The position numbers and the translations under genes are program-made. DNA of 64,000 bases, taken from the NCBI RefSeq assembly GCF_019511605.1, contig NZ_JAEUAV010000017.1, positions 62,001 to 126,000 of the forward strand. The letters are read 5' to 3'. Positions 52,065-60,879 of this stretch are shown one piece after another (position 1 is the stretch's first letter; each line of letters starts with the position of its first letter). The DNA is from Paraburkholderia phenoliruptrix (lineage in GTDB: Bacteria; Pseudomonadota; Gammaproteobacteria; Burkholderiales; Burkholderiaceae). The notes below the pieces were generated by a model. That model saw only the letters and a program-made list of their open reading frames with translations, ran no database searches and had not been told where the DNA came from.

Positions 52065-52754
52065 TCACTCGCCTTTGTTCTTGCCGAGATCGACACCGAG
52101 TTGCTTGAGCTTGCGATACAGATGCGTGCGCTCCAGCCCGGTCTTTTCCGCGACACGCGTCATGCTGCCGTTCTCGCGCGCGAGGTGATACTCGAAGTAC
52201 GCACGCTCGAATGCATCGCGCGCATCGCGCAGCGGAATGTCGAACGAAATGGAGGCGGTTTGCGCCGCCAGCACGCCGCTGCCGTGACCGTCTGCGGACA
52301 GCATGGGCAGCGCCGCCGCCGAAGCCACCGCTGACGAATTCATCGGCAAAGCCGATTTCGCCGCCGCGCCGCCGGGCTGCACCGCCGCCGTGCCGCGCGC
52401 CAGACCCTGCTCGACCGCCTTCAGCAGCTTCTGCAACGCAATCGGCTTCTCGAGAAAGTTGAGCGCGCCGATCTTGGTTGCTTCGACTGCCGTGTCGATG
52501 GTCGCGTGACCGGACATCATGATTACCGGCATGGTGAGCTGCCCCTGCGCAGCCCATTCCTTGAGCAACGTCACGCCGTCCGTATCGGGCATCCAGATGT
52601 CGAGCAGCACCAGGTCCGGCGCCTGACGCAAACGGAATTCGCGCGCCTGTTGCGCGTTTTCCGCCGCCTCCACGACATGCCCCTCGTCGCTCAGGATCTC
52701 CGAGAGCAATTCCCGGATGCCCATTTCATCATCTACCACCAGGATGGTTGCCAT
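52065..52754 (-). CDS. NtrX-like response regulator without AAA+ domain
   Basis: A 229-residue regulator. The receiver domain (1-120) has D8/D9, phospho-acceptor D52 in LLDIWMPDTDG, and K103 in FLEKPIAL. Residues ~121-185 are an Ala/Gly/Ser-rich linker, and a Fis-type HTH ends the protein (MTRVAEKTGLERTHLYRKLKQLGVDLG). Classical NtrX has ~450 residues with a central sigma-54 ATPase domain; here that is replaced by the linker. The start lies directly after the ntrY stop. It is the cognate regulator of the adjoining kinase. Confidence 0.88.
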   Translation of the reverse strand: MATILVVDDEMGIRELLSEILSDEGHVVEAAENAQQAREFRLRQAPDLVLLDIWMPDTDGVTLLKEWAAQGQLTMPVIMMSGHATIDTAVEATKIGALNFLEKPIALQKLLKAVEQGLARGTAAVQPGGAAAKSALPMNSSAVASAAALPMLSADGHGSGVLAAQTASISFDIPLRDARDAFERAYFEYHLARENGSMTRVAEKTGLERTHLYRKLKQLGVDLGKNKGE

Positions 52755-55169
52755 TTACGCTGCCTTTGTCTGCACTGTTGCTTTTGTCTTTCCCTGCGAC
52801 GCTCCGCCGTGCGCAGGACGCGGTCCCGCTTCGGGAGCCGCGGCGTCGTCTGCCAGTTGAAGGAACAGGATCGAAATCTGCGCGCCTTCGATCACATCGC
52901 CCGCTTTCATGCGATTGCGAATGTCGATGCGCGCGCCATGCTCGTCGACGATCTTCTTGACCATCGCAAGACCCAGGCCCGTGCCCTTGGCCTTGGTCGT
53001 CACGTAGGGCTCGAATGCACGCGTGAGAATACGTGTGGGGAAACCCGGTCCGTTATCCGACACTGTCAGACGCACAGCGACGCGTGCCTTGCCTTGTGCG
53101 TCGGGGTCTCCGTATTCTACTGTCCTCGTCTCGAGCAGCACACGCGGGCGTTCCACGTCGGCCACCGCGTCCTGTGCATTCTGCAGCAGGTTGTGAATCA
53201 CCTGCCGCAATTGCGTTGCATCGCCGCGAATGGCAGGCAATTCCGACAGCTCGACCTGAATCGCGCCCTTGCCTTCTTCAATACCGTACAGCGTCAGCAC
53301 TTCGCTTACGAGGTCGTTCAATTGCAGATGCACGAGCACGGCGGGAGGCGTGCGCGCGTAATCGCGGAAATTGTCGACCATCTGCTTCATCGCTGCGACC
53401 TGGTTCACGATGGTGGTCGCGCCGCGCTTGAGCACGTCTGCATCCGACGGGGCCAGCTTGTCGGCGAGTTTCATCTGCAGACGTTCGGCCGAAAGCTGGA
53501 TAGGCGTGAGCGGATTCTTGATCTCGTGCGCAAGGCGCCGCGCGACCTCGCCCCATGCGATGGAGCGCTGCGCGGAAATCACGTCCGAGATATCGTCGAA
53601 CACCACCACGTAGCCGGACGTCTGCATGTCCTGCGCGTCGCGATCAGTCGCGGACACGAGCCGCGCGCCGCGCACGAGCAGCGTGAGCGGCTCCGTTTCC
53701 CCAGGCACCTGAATCGAAAACTGCTGCTGCCAATGGCCGCCGTCGTCATGAGCGTCGCCACTCGCGGCCTCGCGATCGGCAAACGCCTTGCGCACCATGC
53801 CGCCGAATTCGCTCAACACGGCGATCTGTTCAAGCGCCGAGCCGAGCATCTCCTGAAACTGCTGACGGAAGATGCGCTCCGCGCCGCGATTGGCCGTGGT
53901 GAGCCGGAACTGCCGGTCGAACACGAACACGCCCGCGGTGAGGTTCGCGAGAATGCTCTCCAGATATGCCTTCGAATGCTCGAGTGCAATGCGGTTGTTC
54001 TCGACCGCCGCGCGCGCCTCGGCCAACTGCCGCGTCATCGCATTGAACGACTGCGTGAGAAAGCCAAGTTCGTCACGCGACTTGATTTCGCGCTTGGGCG
54101 TGTAGTCGCCCTCGGTGATTTCCTTCGTGCCCTGCGCGAGCAGGAACAGCGGCCGCGCTAACTGATTGCCGAGCGCGAGCGCGAGCATCATCGCGATGAA
54201 GGTGGCGAGAAACAGCGCGAGCGTGAGCGTGCCGATGTACATCTTGCGCAAGCCGGTACGCCCCAGCGCTTTCTCCTGATACTCGCGATAGGCACGCTGC
54301 ACGGCGTCGGCATTACGGGCGAGCGATTGCGACACCGGCTGCGTGAGTTGCAGGAAACGCTCGGTGGGTTGCAGAAGCGTCGCGTTCGAATCGGGAATGC
54401 GCTGCACGACGCGCAAGCGCAGCGCGCCCTTGCTGCCCTGTACGCGAGGATCGCCGTCTACCTCGCCTTCTATTGCCGCATAGCCGCGTCTGCGCGCCTG
54501 GTCGATCATGAGCGACGTGGGCAGGTCGTTCGGCACGAGCGTCGCGTAATTGCCCGAGGCCTGTGCAACCACGTGCATGTCGGGCGTCGCGCCGGACATG
54601 CTGCGCGTAGGCTCGACGATCGTCGCATCCTGCACGCCGAACTGGTCGCGCAGGCGCAGCAGCGTGAGCGTGGTGCCGGCCGCGTCTGCACTCGCGAGCT
54701 GCTCGGACATCAGGCGCCCCTTGGTTTGCAGATCGGACAGCGACGCGTCGAGCATGCCGCGCCCAAGGTTCAGACCCGATGTGAGCGCGGTTTCCACATT
54801 CACGTCGAACCAGGACTCGATACTGCGCGACACGAACTGGTACGAGACCACGTAGATGATGCCGCCCGGCACCACGCCGACCAGCGCCATGAAGAACGCG
54901 AGCTTCGCCAGCAGCCGTGTGCCGAACTTACCCCTTCTCAGGCGCGCGATAATGACGACAACCAGCGTCGCGACCACCAGCAAGAAGATGATCGCGACCA
55001 CGAGGTTGGCCGCATACAGCCATTGGTAATAGCGGTCGAAGAATTCGGTGTTCGCGCTGGCCGCGGCGAGCAGCACAAGCAACAGCACGGCCGTCACGGC
55101 GACCGTGGACACCAGCACGCGCACGACGATGCTGCTGACGCTGGTGGCGGAGCGCACTTTATTTAGCAC
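52755..55169 (-). CDS. NtrY-like sensor histidine kinase
   Basis: An 804-residue membrane kinase. About four helices are visible (15-40, 52-75, 88-112 and ~310-335) around a periplasmic sensor. A HAMP domain (LARPLFLLAQGTKEITEGDY) and a PAS domain (YLESILANLTAGVFVFDRQF) follow, then H548 in LAHEIKNPLTPIQ and the ATPase domain (HNLLQNAQDAV, GTGLGLAMVKKIV). The tail is low-complexity. NtrYX systems link nitrogen, redox or envelope status to gene expression. Starts inside the DUF4390 gene by 11 bp. Confidence 0.9.
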   Translation of the reverse strand: MLNKVRSATSVSSIVVRVLVSTVAVTAVLLLVLLAAASANTEFFDRYYQWLYAANLVVAIIFLLVVATLVVVIIARLRRGKFGTRLLAKLAFFMALVGVVPGGIIYVVSYQFVSRSIESWFDVNVETALTSGLNLGRGMLDASLSDLQTKGRLMSEQLASADAAGTTLTLLRLRDQFGVQDATIVEPTRSMSGATPDMHVVAQASGNYATLVPNDLPTSLMIDQARRRGYAAIEGEVDGDPRVQGSKGALRLRVVQRIPDSNATLLQPTERFLQLTQPVSQSLARNADAVQRAYREYQEKALGRTGLRKMYIGTLTLALFLATFIAMMLALALGNQLARPLFLLAQGTKEITEGDYTPKREIKSRDELGFLTQSFNAMTRQLAEARAAVENNRIALEHSKAYLESILANLTAGVFVFDRQFRLTTANRGAERIFRQQFQEMLGSALEQIAVLSEFGGMVRKAFADREAASGDAHDDGGHWQQQFSIQVPGETEPLTLLVRGARLVSATDRDAQDMQTSGYVVVFDDISDVISAQRSIAWGEVARRLAHEIKNPLTPIQLSAERLQMKLADKLAPSDADVLKRGATTIVNQVAAMKQMVDNFRDYARTPPAVLVHLQLNDLVSEVLTLYGIEEGKGAIQVELSELPAIRGDATQLRQVIHNLLQNAQDAVADVERPRVLLETRTVEYGDPDAQGKARVAVRLTVSDNGPGFPTRILTRAFEPYVTTKAKGTGLGLAMVKKIVDEHGARIDIRNRMKAGDVIEGAQISILFLQLADDAAAPEAGPRPAHGGASQGKTKATVQTKAA

Positions 55170-55758
55170 GTTCGGTCACCGTAAAAGTAAAGCGCTTCCA
55201 TTCCGACGCAAGGTTCCAGTCGCGGTTGTTCACCGCGTCGATCTGGAACGGCTTGGGCATCAACGCAATGTCGAGTTGCATGCGCACCGATGCCGTGTAG
55301 GTCTCGCCCGGGTGCACGTCGCTGCGCTCGATCACGTGCCACGACGACACGTGCTTGATGACCGCAAGCGCGTCCTTCAGCGTGGAGAAGCCAAACTGCA
55401 AGCCGCCGGAAGACACGCCCTGCACGCGATATTCGCGCGTGAGCGGCTGGAACGACAGCCGCAGAGTCTGCGACACGTTGACCGGCTGTTCGTCGAACCA
55501 GTACCAGCGCGGCCGGCTCAGTTCGAAATCGGTCGTGAAGTAAAGCGGAATGCCTTTGTTGACTGCGTCTTCGAGATTGCTGTTCAGCTCGAAATCGAAA
55601 CGCGCCTCGAGGCTCCAACCGGAGTTGTCCGCTTGCAGCGAAGCGCGCTGCACGGCAATCGGCTCAGCGTGCGCCGCGCCGGGCGCGGCCAGCCACACGG
55701 CCAGCGCGATCCAAAGCACGGCGACGAGCCGAAGCGGGAAGAAGCGTTTGATGGTCAC
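55159..55758 (-). CDS. DUF4390 domain-containing exported protein
   Basis: A 199-residue protein with a signal peptide (LRLVAVLWIALAVWLAAPGAAHA) and a DUF4390 domain (LEARFDFELNSNLEDAVNKGIPLYFTTDFEL-type region, WYWFDEQPVNVSQTLRLSF). The family is always beside ntrYX and rsmB in betaproteobacteria, suggesting an accessory to the NtrY sensor in the periplasm. It overlaps the rsmB stop by 4 bp (ATGA) and ntrY by 11 bp. No enzymatic motif. Confidence 0.9.
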   Translation of the reverse strand: MTIKRFFPLRLVAVLWIALAVWLAAPGAAHAEPIAVQRASLQADNSGWSLEARFDFELNSNLEDAVNKGIPLYFTTDFELSRPRWYWFDEQPVNVSQTLRLSFQPLTREYRVQGVSSGGLQFGFSTLKDALAVIKHVSSWHVIERSDVHPGETYTASVRMQLDIALMPKPFQIDAVNNRDWNLASEWKRFTFTVTERAK

Positions 55759-57194
55759 CGTTTCTGAAAGCGCGCGTAGAAAAATCCGTCGTGGTCTGAG
55801 TTCGCGCCGGCGCTGGTGTCAGCGAATCCTCCGGCATGAGAACCGGCCGATGTGTCGGCGGGCGCGCGGGCGACTGAAGGTAGAAGTTGCCCCGGCGCGT
55901 CCAATCGTACCGCATCCTGATGGTTGTTTCCAAACCACTGCGCCTGCAACTCGCCTTCTTCGGGAAAGATCGAGCACGTAACGTAGAGCAATTCGCCGCC
56001 AGGTTTCACAAGCGGCCAGAGTGCGCCGAGAATGCGACGCTGTTCGTCGACGAGCGCGGGAATGTCGGACGCGCGGCGCAACCAGCGAATGTCCGGATGA
56101 CGCCGCACGATGCCCGATGCCGAGCACGGCACGTCCGCGAGAATGCGGTCGAATGGCTGGTCGATGTCGTCGTGCCATTTGGACGGCGCCCCCGCGTCGC
56201 CAATTCGCACCTCTGCTTCGAGCTTGAGCCGCTGCAGGTTTTCGCCGATGCGCCTTGCGCGCGCCACGTCGCTTTCGAGCGCTACCAGTTGCAGGTTTGC
56301 GAGCTCAAGCAAATGTCCGGTCTTGCCGCCCGGCGCCGCGCACGCGTCCAGCACGCGCATGCCGTCACGCACGCCGAGCAGTTGCGCCGCGAGTTGAGCG
56401 CCTGCGTCCTGCACCGAGACAACGCCCTCGTTGAAGCCTGGAATACGGTCGACCGGCATCGGCGTGGCTAGCTTGACCGCGTGCTCGCCCGCTTTGCTCG
56501 CGGCAATGTGATGCTGCTCGAGCAATTGCAAATAGGCTTCGACCGTCGAATGCCGTGCGTTCACGCGCAACGTCAATGGACCTTGGGTGTTGCCGGCCGC
56601 CAGCACGTCTTGCCATGCTTCAGGCCACGCGCGCCTCACTGCGTCGATCCACCATGTAGGGTAATTCCAGCGCGCCACTTCGTCGCTTTGCGCTTCGGTC
56701 AGCAATTGCTCGCGCTCGCGTAGGAAGTTGCGCAGCACCGCGTTGACCAGCCCCTTCGCAAACGTGAATTCGCGACGGGCCGAAATCGCCCTGACCGCCT
56801 GATCGACGACCGTGAACGGCGTATAAGCCGCGCTGGCTTCGTCGTCGATCAGGAGCGCGAGCGCGCACGCCAGCACATGACCGACATGCGGCGGCGGCGC
56901 CTTCTTGACGAGCCGTGCGATCAGCCACTCGGCGGTGCCCAGCCGCCGCATCGTGCGATAGGCGATGTCCTGCACGGCGCCGCGCGCAGCAGCGGCGCTG
57001 CCCTCGGGTGCGGACACGAAAACGGATTGCAGCGCGGCCGGCAAAGCCGCGCCGAGGCGCACGGCGCCGACCGCTTGCGCGGCGCAATCGAGCGCGAAGC
57101 CGAGCGATTCCGGCGCGAGATGCAGCACGGACAAGCGGGACTCGCGCGGACGCGCCGACGAAGAAGCAGAACGCGAAGAAGGCTTTGGGATCAT
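55755..57194 (-). CDS. rsmB: 16S rRNA (cytosine-967 C5)-methyltransferase RsmB
   Basis: About 479 residues from ATG 57194; the 40 extra codons of open frame upstream are not supported. The N-terminal NusB-like RNA domain runs to ~170 (FTFAKGLVNAVLRNFLRERE). The methyltransferase has SAM motif VLDACAAPGGKTGHLLEL, the DVPCSASGIVRRHPDIRW motif with the catalytic Cys, and the second Cys in LLYVTCSIFPEEGE. It modifies C967 during 30S assembly. First gene of the rsmB-DUF4390-ntrY-ntrX operon. Confidence 0.94.
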   Translation of the reverse strand: MIPKPSSRSASSSARPRESRLSVLHLAPESLGFALDCAAQAVGAVRLGAALPAALQSVFVSAPEGSAAAARGAVQDIAYRTMRRLGTAEWLIARLVKKAPPPHVGHVLACALALLIDDEASAAYTPFTVVDQAVRAISARREFTFAKGLVNAVLRNFLREREQLLTEAQSDEVARWNYPTWWIDAVRRAWPEAWQDVLAAGNTQGPLTLRVNARHSTVEAYLQLLEQHHIAASKAGEHAVKLATPMPVDRIPGFNEGVVSVQDAGAQLAAQLLGVRDGMRVLDACAAPGGKTGHLLELANLQLVALESDVARARRIGENLQRLKLEAEVRIGDAGAPSKWHDDIDQPFDRILADVPCSASGIVRRHPDIRWLRRASDIPALVDEQRRILGALWPLVKPGGELLYVTCSIFPEEGELQAQWFGNNHQDAVRLDAPGQLLPSVARAPADTSAGSHAGGFADTSAGANSDHDGFFYARFQKR

Positions 57195-57315
57195 GGGAAC
57201 ACGAAGGCAGGCCGCGCAGTAGGCGCGGCACAATGAACACACATTGTAGCGTGGCGCGGGCCGCGGACCGGCAGCCCAAGGGCGGCGCGGCGCCGGCTCG
57301 CGTTGGTCAAACAAA

Positions 57316-57341
57316 AAAGGCGGGTCCGAAGACCCGCCTTT
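57316..57341. terminator. Terminator after htpX
   Basis: AAAGGCGGGTC (57316-57326), loop CGAA, GACCCGCCTTT (57331-57341). On the minus strand T residues follow; it ends htpX before rsmB. A/T runs on both sides let it work both ways. Confidence 0.9.
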
Positions 57342-57380
57342 GTCTTTTTCAGACCGCGCGTGACACCGCGCACACGCGCC

Positions 57381-58238
57381 TTATTCGAAGCGCCCGGTGC
57401 GCGCCATCTCCATCAGACGCGCGATGCGTTCTTCCGTCGCCGGGTGCGTCGAAAACAGATTCGCAATGCCGCCGCCCGCGAGCGGGTTCATGATCATCAT
57501 CTGCGCGGTGGCCGGATGCTGCTCGGCTGCGGGAAACGGAATGCCGCTCGCGTAACGGTGAATCTTGTCGAGCGCCGAAGCGAGCGCCTGCGGGTCGCCG
57601 GAAATCTGCGCGCCGCCGCGGTCGGCCTCGAACTCTCGCGCACGCGAAATGGCCATCTGGATCAGCGCGCCCGCAATCGGCGCAAGCAGCGCGACCGCAA
57701 TTCCGGCGATCGGGTTCACGGGACGACCGTTTTCGTCGCGGCCGCCAAAGAACATGGCGAAATTCGCGAGCGCGGAAATTGCGCCAGCCATGGTGGCCGA
57801 AATCGTCGAGATCAGAATGTCGCGATGCTTGACGTGCGCCAGTTCGTGCGCCATCACACCGCGCATTTCGCGCTCGGACAGCACGCGCAGAATGCCGGTG
57901 GTGGCCGCCACGGCCGCATGCTCCGGGTTGCGGCCGGTCGCAAACGCGTTGGGCGCGTCTTCGTTGATCAGGTAGACGCGCGGCATCGGCAGGCCGGCGC
58001 GCGTGGAGAGCTCGCGCACCATGCGGTAGAACTGCGGCGCGCTGGTTTCGTCGACTTCCTGCGCGTTGTACATGCGCAGCACCATCTTGTCCGAGAACCA
58101 GTACGAGAAGAAATTCATACCCAGCGCAATGACGAGCGCGATCGTCATGCCGCGCGACCCGCCGATCATTCCGCCGATCACGATGAAAAGGGCCGTGATC
58201 GCGGCCATCAACATCGCGGTTTTGACCCAATTGAACAT
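57381..58238 (-). CDS. htpX: Membrane zinc protease HtpX
   Basis: A 285-residue M48 protease from ATG 58238, with GGAG eight bases upstream. Two N-terminal helices (VKTAMLMAAITALFIVIGGMI; GMTIALVIALGMNFFSYWF) precede the catalytic HELAHVKHRD and EFEADRGGA (third ligand). Two more helices lie around 145-205. It removes misfolded inner-membrane proteins facing the cytosol. Monocistronic, with a terminator just after it. Confidence 0.95.
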   Translation of the reverse strand: MFNWVKTAMLMAAITALFIVIGGMIGGSRGMTIALVIALGMNFFSYWFSDKMVLRMYNAQEVDETSAPQFYRMVRELSTRAGLPMPRVYLINEDAPNAFATGRNPEHAAVAATTGILRVLSEREMRGVMAHELAHVKHRDILISTISATMAGAISALANFAMFFGGRDENGRPVNPIAGIAVALLAPIAGALIQMAISRAREFEADRGGAQISGDPQALASALDKIHRYASGIPFPAAEQHPATAQMMIMNPLAGGGIANLFSTHPATEERIARLMEMARTGRFE

Positions 58239-58342
58239 GTCTGCAACTCCTTGCCCTAACGCGGGGTTCATATCCGTGCCGCAGCAACGCGGCGCCTGAT
58301 TGTAAGCGAAATGTTAGATATGGACGCGTGCGGAAAATTCAA

Positions 58343-58984
58343 TTATCTCGATGCAGTCGCGAGCTTGATCCCCAAGCCGACAAAAGCGCTGCCTACGCCG
58401 CGGTCGAGCCACTTCTTCACCGACGGCTTGCCGGAGAAGCGCTGCGTCACGCTGCCCGCGACCCACGCGACGAAGCTGTTCCACAGCATGCTCATGACGA
58501 CAAACACGGCGCCCAGCGTGAGAAAGGCGAGCGCCTTCTGCTGGGTGCCCGCGGCAACGAACTGGGGGAAGAACGAGACGAAGAAAAGCACCACCTTCGG
58601 GTTCAGAACATTGGTCCAGAAGCCTTGCAGAAAAAGCTGGCGCAGCGACTTCGGCGCGCCGGCCGCGCGTGCCGCGCCGCGAGCCTCGTCCACGGCGGGC
58701 CGGGCGAAAATGAGCCGCACGCCCAGATAAATCAGATAGATCGCGCCGACAAACTTGATGACCGTGAACGCCGTGGCCGACGCGGCGAGCAGCGCCGTCA
58801 GCCCGAATGCGCACGCGAGCGAGTGCACGCAGCAACCGGCCGAAATGCCCAGCGCGGACATGAGCCCCGCCCCTCGGCCTTGCGCGACACTGCGCCCGAC
58901 GATATACGCCGTATCCGGCCCGGGCGTGACGTTCAGCAGAAAAACGGCGACCACGAAAAACTCGAAATGGGTAATGCCGAACAT
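58343..58984 (-). CDS. LysE/RhtB-family amino-acid exporter
   Basis: A 213-residue inner-membrane protein with six helices, beginning MFGITHFEFFVVAVFLLNVTPGPDTAYIVG. The NVTPGPD segment is the LysE mark. IKFVGAIYLIYLGVRLIFA and GFWTNVLNPKVVLFFVSFFPQF are also standard. It should export an amino acid or homoserine-like metabolite. Monocistronic between htpX and fmt. Confidence 0.9.
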   Translation of the reverse strand: MFGITHFEFFVVAVFLLNVTPGPDTAYIVGRSVAQGRGAGLMSALGISAGCCVHSLACAFGLTALLAASATAFTVIKFVGAIYLIYLGVRLIFARPAVDEARGAARAAGAPKSLRQLFLQGFWTNVLNPKVVLFFVSFFPQFVAAGTQQKALAFLTLGAVFVVMSMLWNSFVAWVAGSVTQRFSGKPSVKKWLDRGVGSAFVGLGIKLATASR

Positions 58985-59109
58985 GGGAATCCTCGAAAAC
59001 TGAGTCTCTGCAGGAGGGATTCTAACGCGCGGCGTGCGCGCGCCGGTGCCGCCTGCGCCATCGGTCGAACGAGCGATGGGCTAGCGCTGGCGGGCCGTGC
59101 CGGGCTCTG

Positions 59110-60096
59110 TCAGCCTGCTTCGGGAAGCTGAAACCGCTGACCGGCAGCGAGCGCAAAGCCTGCCAGGAATTCGCGCACCGGCAGGCGTTTGCCGCCGGGT
59201 TTTTGCAATTGCGTGAGACAAAGCGCGCCTTCGCCGCAGGCCACCACTACGCCCTCCGCGGACACGCCGATGACGGTGCCCGGTGCCGCGTGGCTGGTGG
59301 CGTTTTCGGCCGTGGCCGCCCAGATTTTGATCGAGGTGCCGTCTTCGAGCGTGGCCACGCCGCCAGGGAACGGATCGAACGCGCGCACCTGGCGCGCGAG
59401 CGCCGCGGCCGGCCGACGCCAGTCGAGGGCGGCCTCGTGCTTGCCGATCTTTTCCGCGTAGGTCACGCCGTCGGCAGGTTGCGGCGTGGAAGTCAGCTTG
59501 CCGCGCTTCTCGAGTTCGACGAGCGCCTCGACGATCAGCCGGGCGCCGTCTTGTGCGAGGCGGTCGTGCAACGTGGCGGTGGTGTCGTCGGCGGAGATCG
59601 GCGTGCGCGTTTCGGAGATCATCGCGCCGGTGTCGAGGCCGGCATCCATCTGCATGAGCGTGATGCCCGTTTGCGCATCGCCCGCCTCGATCGCGCGGTG
59701 AATCGGCGCGGCGCCACGCCAGCGCGGCAGCAGCGACGCGTGAATATTGATGCAGCCGAACGGCGCAATGTCGAGCACTTCCTGCGGCAGGATCAGGCCA
59801 TACGCGGCCACCACCATCACGTCGTGCGGCGTGGCGCGCAACTGATCGATGGCCGCCGCGGCCTCGGCCGGATACTTGCCCGCGCGGCGCAACGACTGCG
59901 GTTGCGCGAGCGCAAGCCCGTGCTCCACGGCGTAACGCTTGACGGGACTGGCCTGCAGTCTCATGCCGCGCCCCGCCGGCCGGTCCGGCTGGGTGAGCAC
60001 GAGCGGCACAGGAAAACCCGCACCGTGAATGGCGGCGAGCGCCGCCGCAGCGAATTCCGGCGTGCCGGCAAAGACAACGCGCAACGAATGACTCAT
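59110..60096 (-). CDS. fmt: Methionyl-tRNA formyltransferase
   Basis: A 328-residue enzyme that formylates initiator Met-tRNA with 10-formyl-tetrahydrofolate. Motifs: MSHSLRVVFAGTPEFAAAAL, the folate/catalytic NIHASLLPRWRGAAPIHRAI (Asn and His), and DAGLDTGAMI (Asp). A C-terminal OB-fold runs to the end. It lies 37 bp after def on the same strand, the common def-fmt pair. Confidence 0.97.
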   Translation of the reverse strand: MSHSLRVVFAGTPEFAAAALAAIHGAGFPVPLVLTQPDRPAGRGMRLQASPVKRYAVEHGLALAQPQSLRRAGKYPAEAAAAIDQLRATPHDVMVVAAYGLILPQEVLDIAPFGCINIHASLLPRWRGAAPIHRAIEAGDAQTGITLMQMDAGLDTGAMISETRTPISADDTTATLHDRLAQDGARLIVEALVELEKRGKLTSTPQPADGVTYAEKIGKHEAALDWRRPAAALARQVRAFDPFPGGVATLEDGTSIKIWAATAENATSHAAPGTVIGVSAEGVVVACGEGALCLTQLQKPGGKRLPVREFLAGFALAAGQRFQLPEAG

Positions 60097-60133
60097 GAGC
60101 GGGACAGGAAGCAGGGAACGGGACGGGCGCGCA

Positions 60134-60637
60134 TTACATCGCGTGGGCGAGCTTTTTCATCTTGCTCTTGATGCGCGTCTGCTTCAGCGGCGACAGATAC
60201 TCGACGAACACGCGGCCCATCAGGTGATCCATTTCGTGCTGGATGCACACGGCGAGAAGGCCCTCGCAATCCATCTCGAACGTTTCGCCCTTCTCGTTCA
60301 GCGCCCGCACGCGCACTTTCTCCGCGCGCTCCACGTTGTCGTAAATGCCCGGCACCGACAGGCAGCCTTCTTCCGACAGCTTTTTCTCGTTGCTCGACCA
60401 GACGATTTCCGGGTTGATGAACGCGAGCAACTGGTCGTGCGCGTCCGACACGTCGATCACGATCACGCGCTCGTGCACGTCCACCTGGGTGGCAGCGAGG
60501 CCGACGCCCGGTGCGGCATACATGGTTTCGGCCATATCCGCGACGAGGCGGCGGATACGGTCGTTGACCTCTTCCACCGGCTTCGCAACCTTGTGCAGCC
60601 GTTTGTCCGGGTAATTGAGGATGTTCAGTAAAGCCAT
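60134..60637 (-). CDS. def: Peptide deformylase
   Basis: A 167-residue metallo-enzyme that removes the formyl group from new proteins. The three motifs are GVGLAATQVD, EEGCLSVPG (Cys ligand) and QHEMDHLMG (two His ligands and catalytic Glu). Length is normal. First gene of def-fmt, divergent from dprA. Confidence 0.97.
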   Translation of the reverse strand: MALLNILNYPDKRLHKVAKPVEEVNDRIRRLVADMAETMYAAPGVGLAATQVDVHERVIVIDVSDAHDQLLAFINPEIVWSSNEKKLSEEGCLSVPGIYDNVERAEKVRVRALNEKGETFEMDCEGLLAVCIQHEMDHLMGRVFVEYLSPLKQTRIKSKMKKLAHAM

Positions 60638-60879
60638 GATTTCGAGTGTGAATTTTTGGCGCCGCTCAGCTGGGGAAGGCTCGCGTTGGCCATTCGGCCA
60701 GCTTGTGAGCCCGTCGCAATACGCACACGATAGATGGTGTCGAACCGGTTCGATTCAACGCGCGCTAGCGCTGACGACGAGCCCGCGCGGGTGGGCGCGG
60801 CGCTGCAGTTATTTCGGATGATGAAAATTTTAGCATGGCGCCCGCCTGCCCGCTGGCCCTGCACGAGGATCGACGCGCA

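Noticed and set aside
52506..54161. 551-codon + strand open frame antisense to ntrX/ntrY
   Set aside because: Antisense of conserved domains; nothing supports translation.
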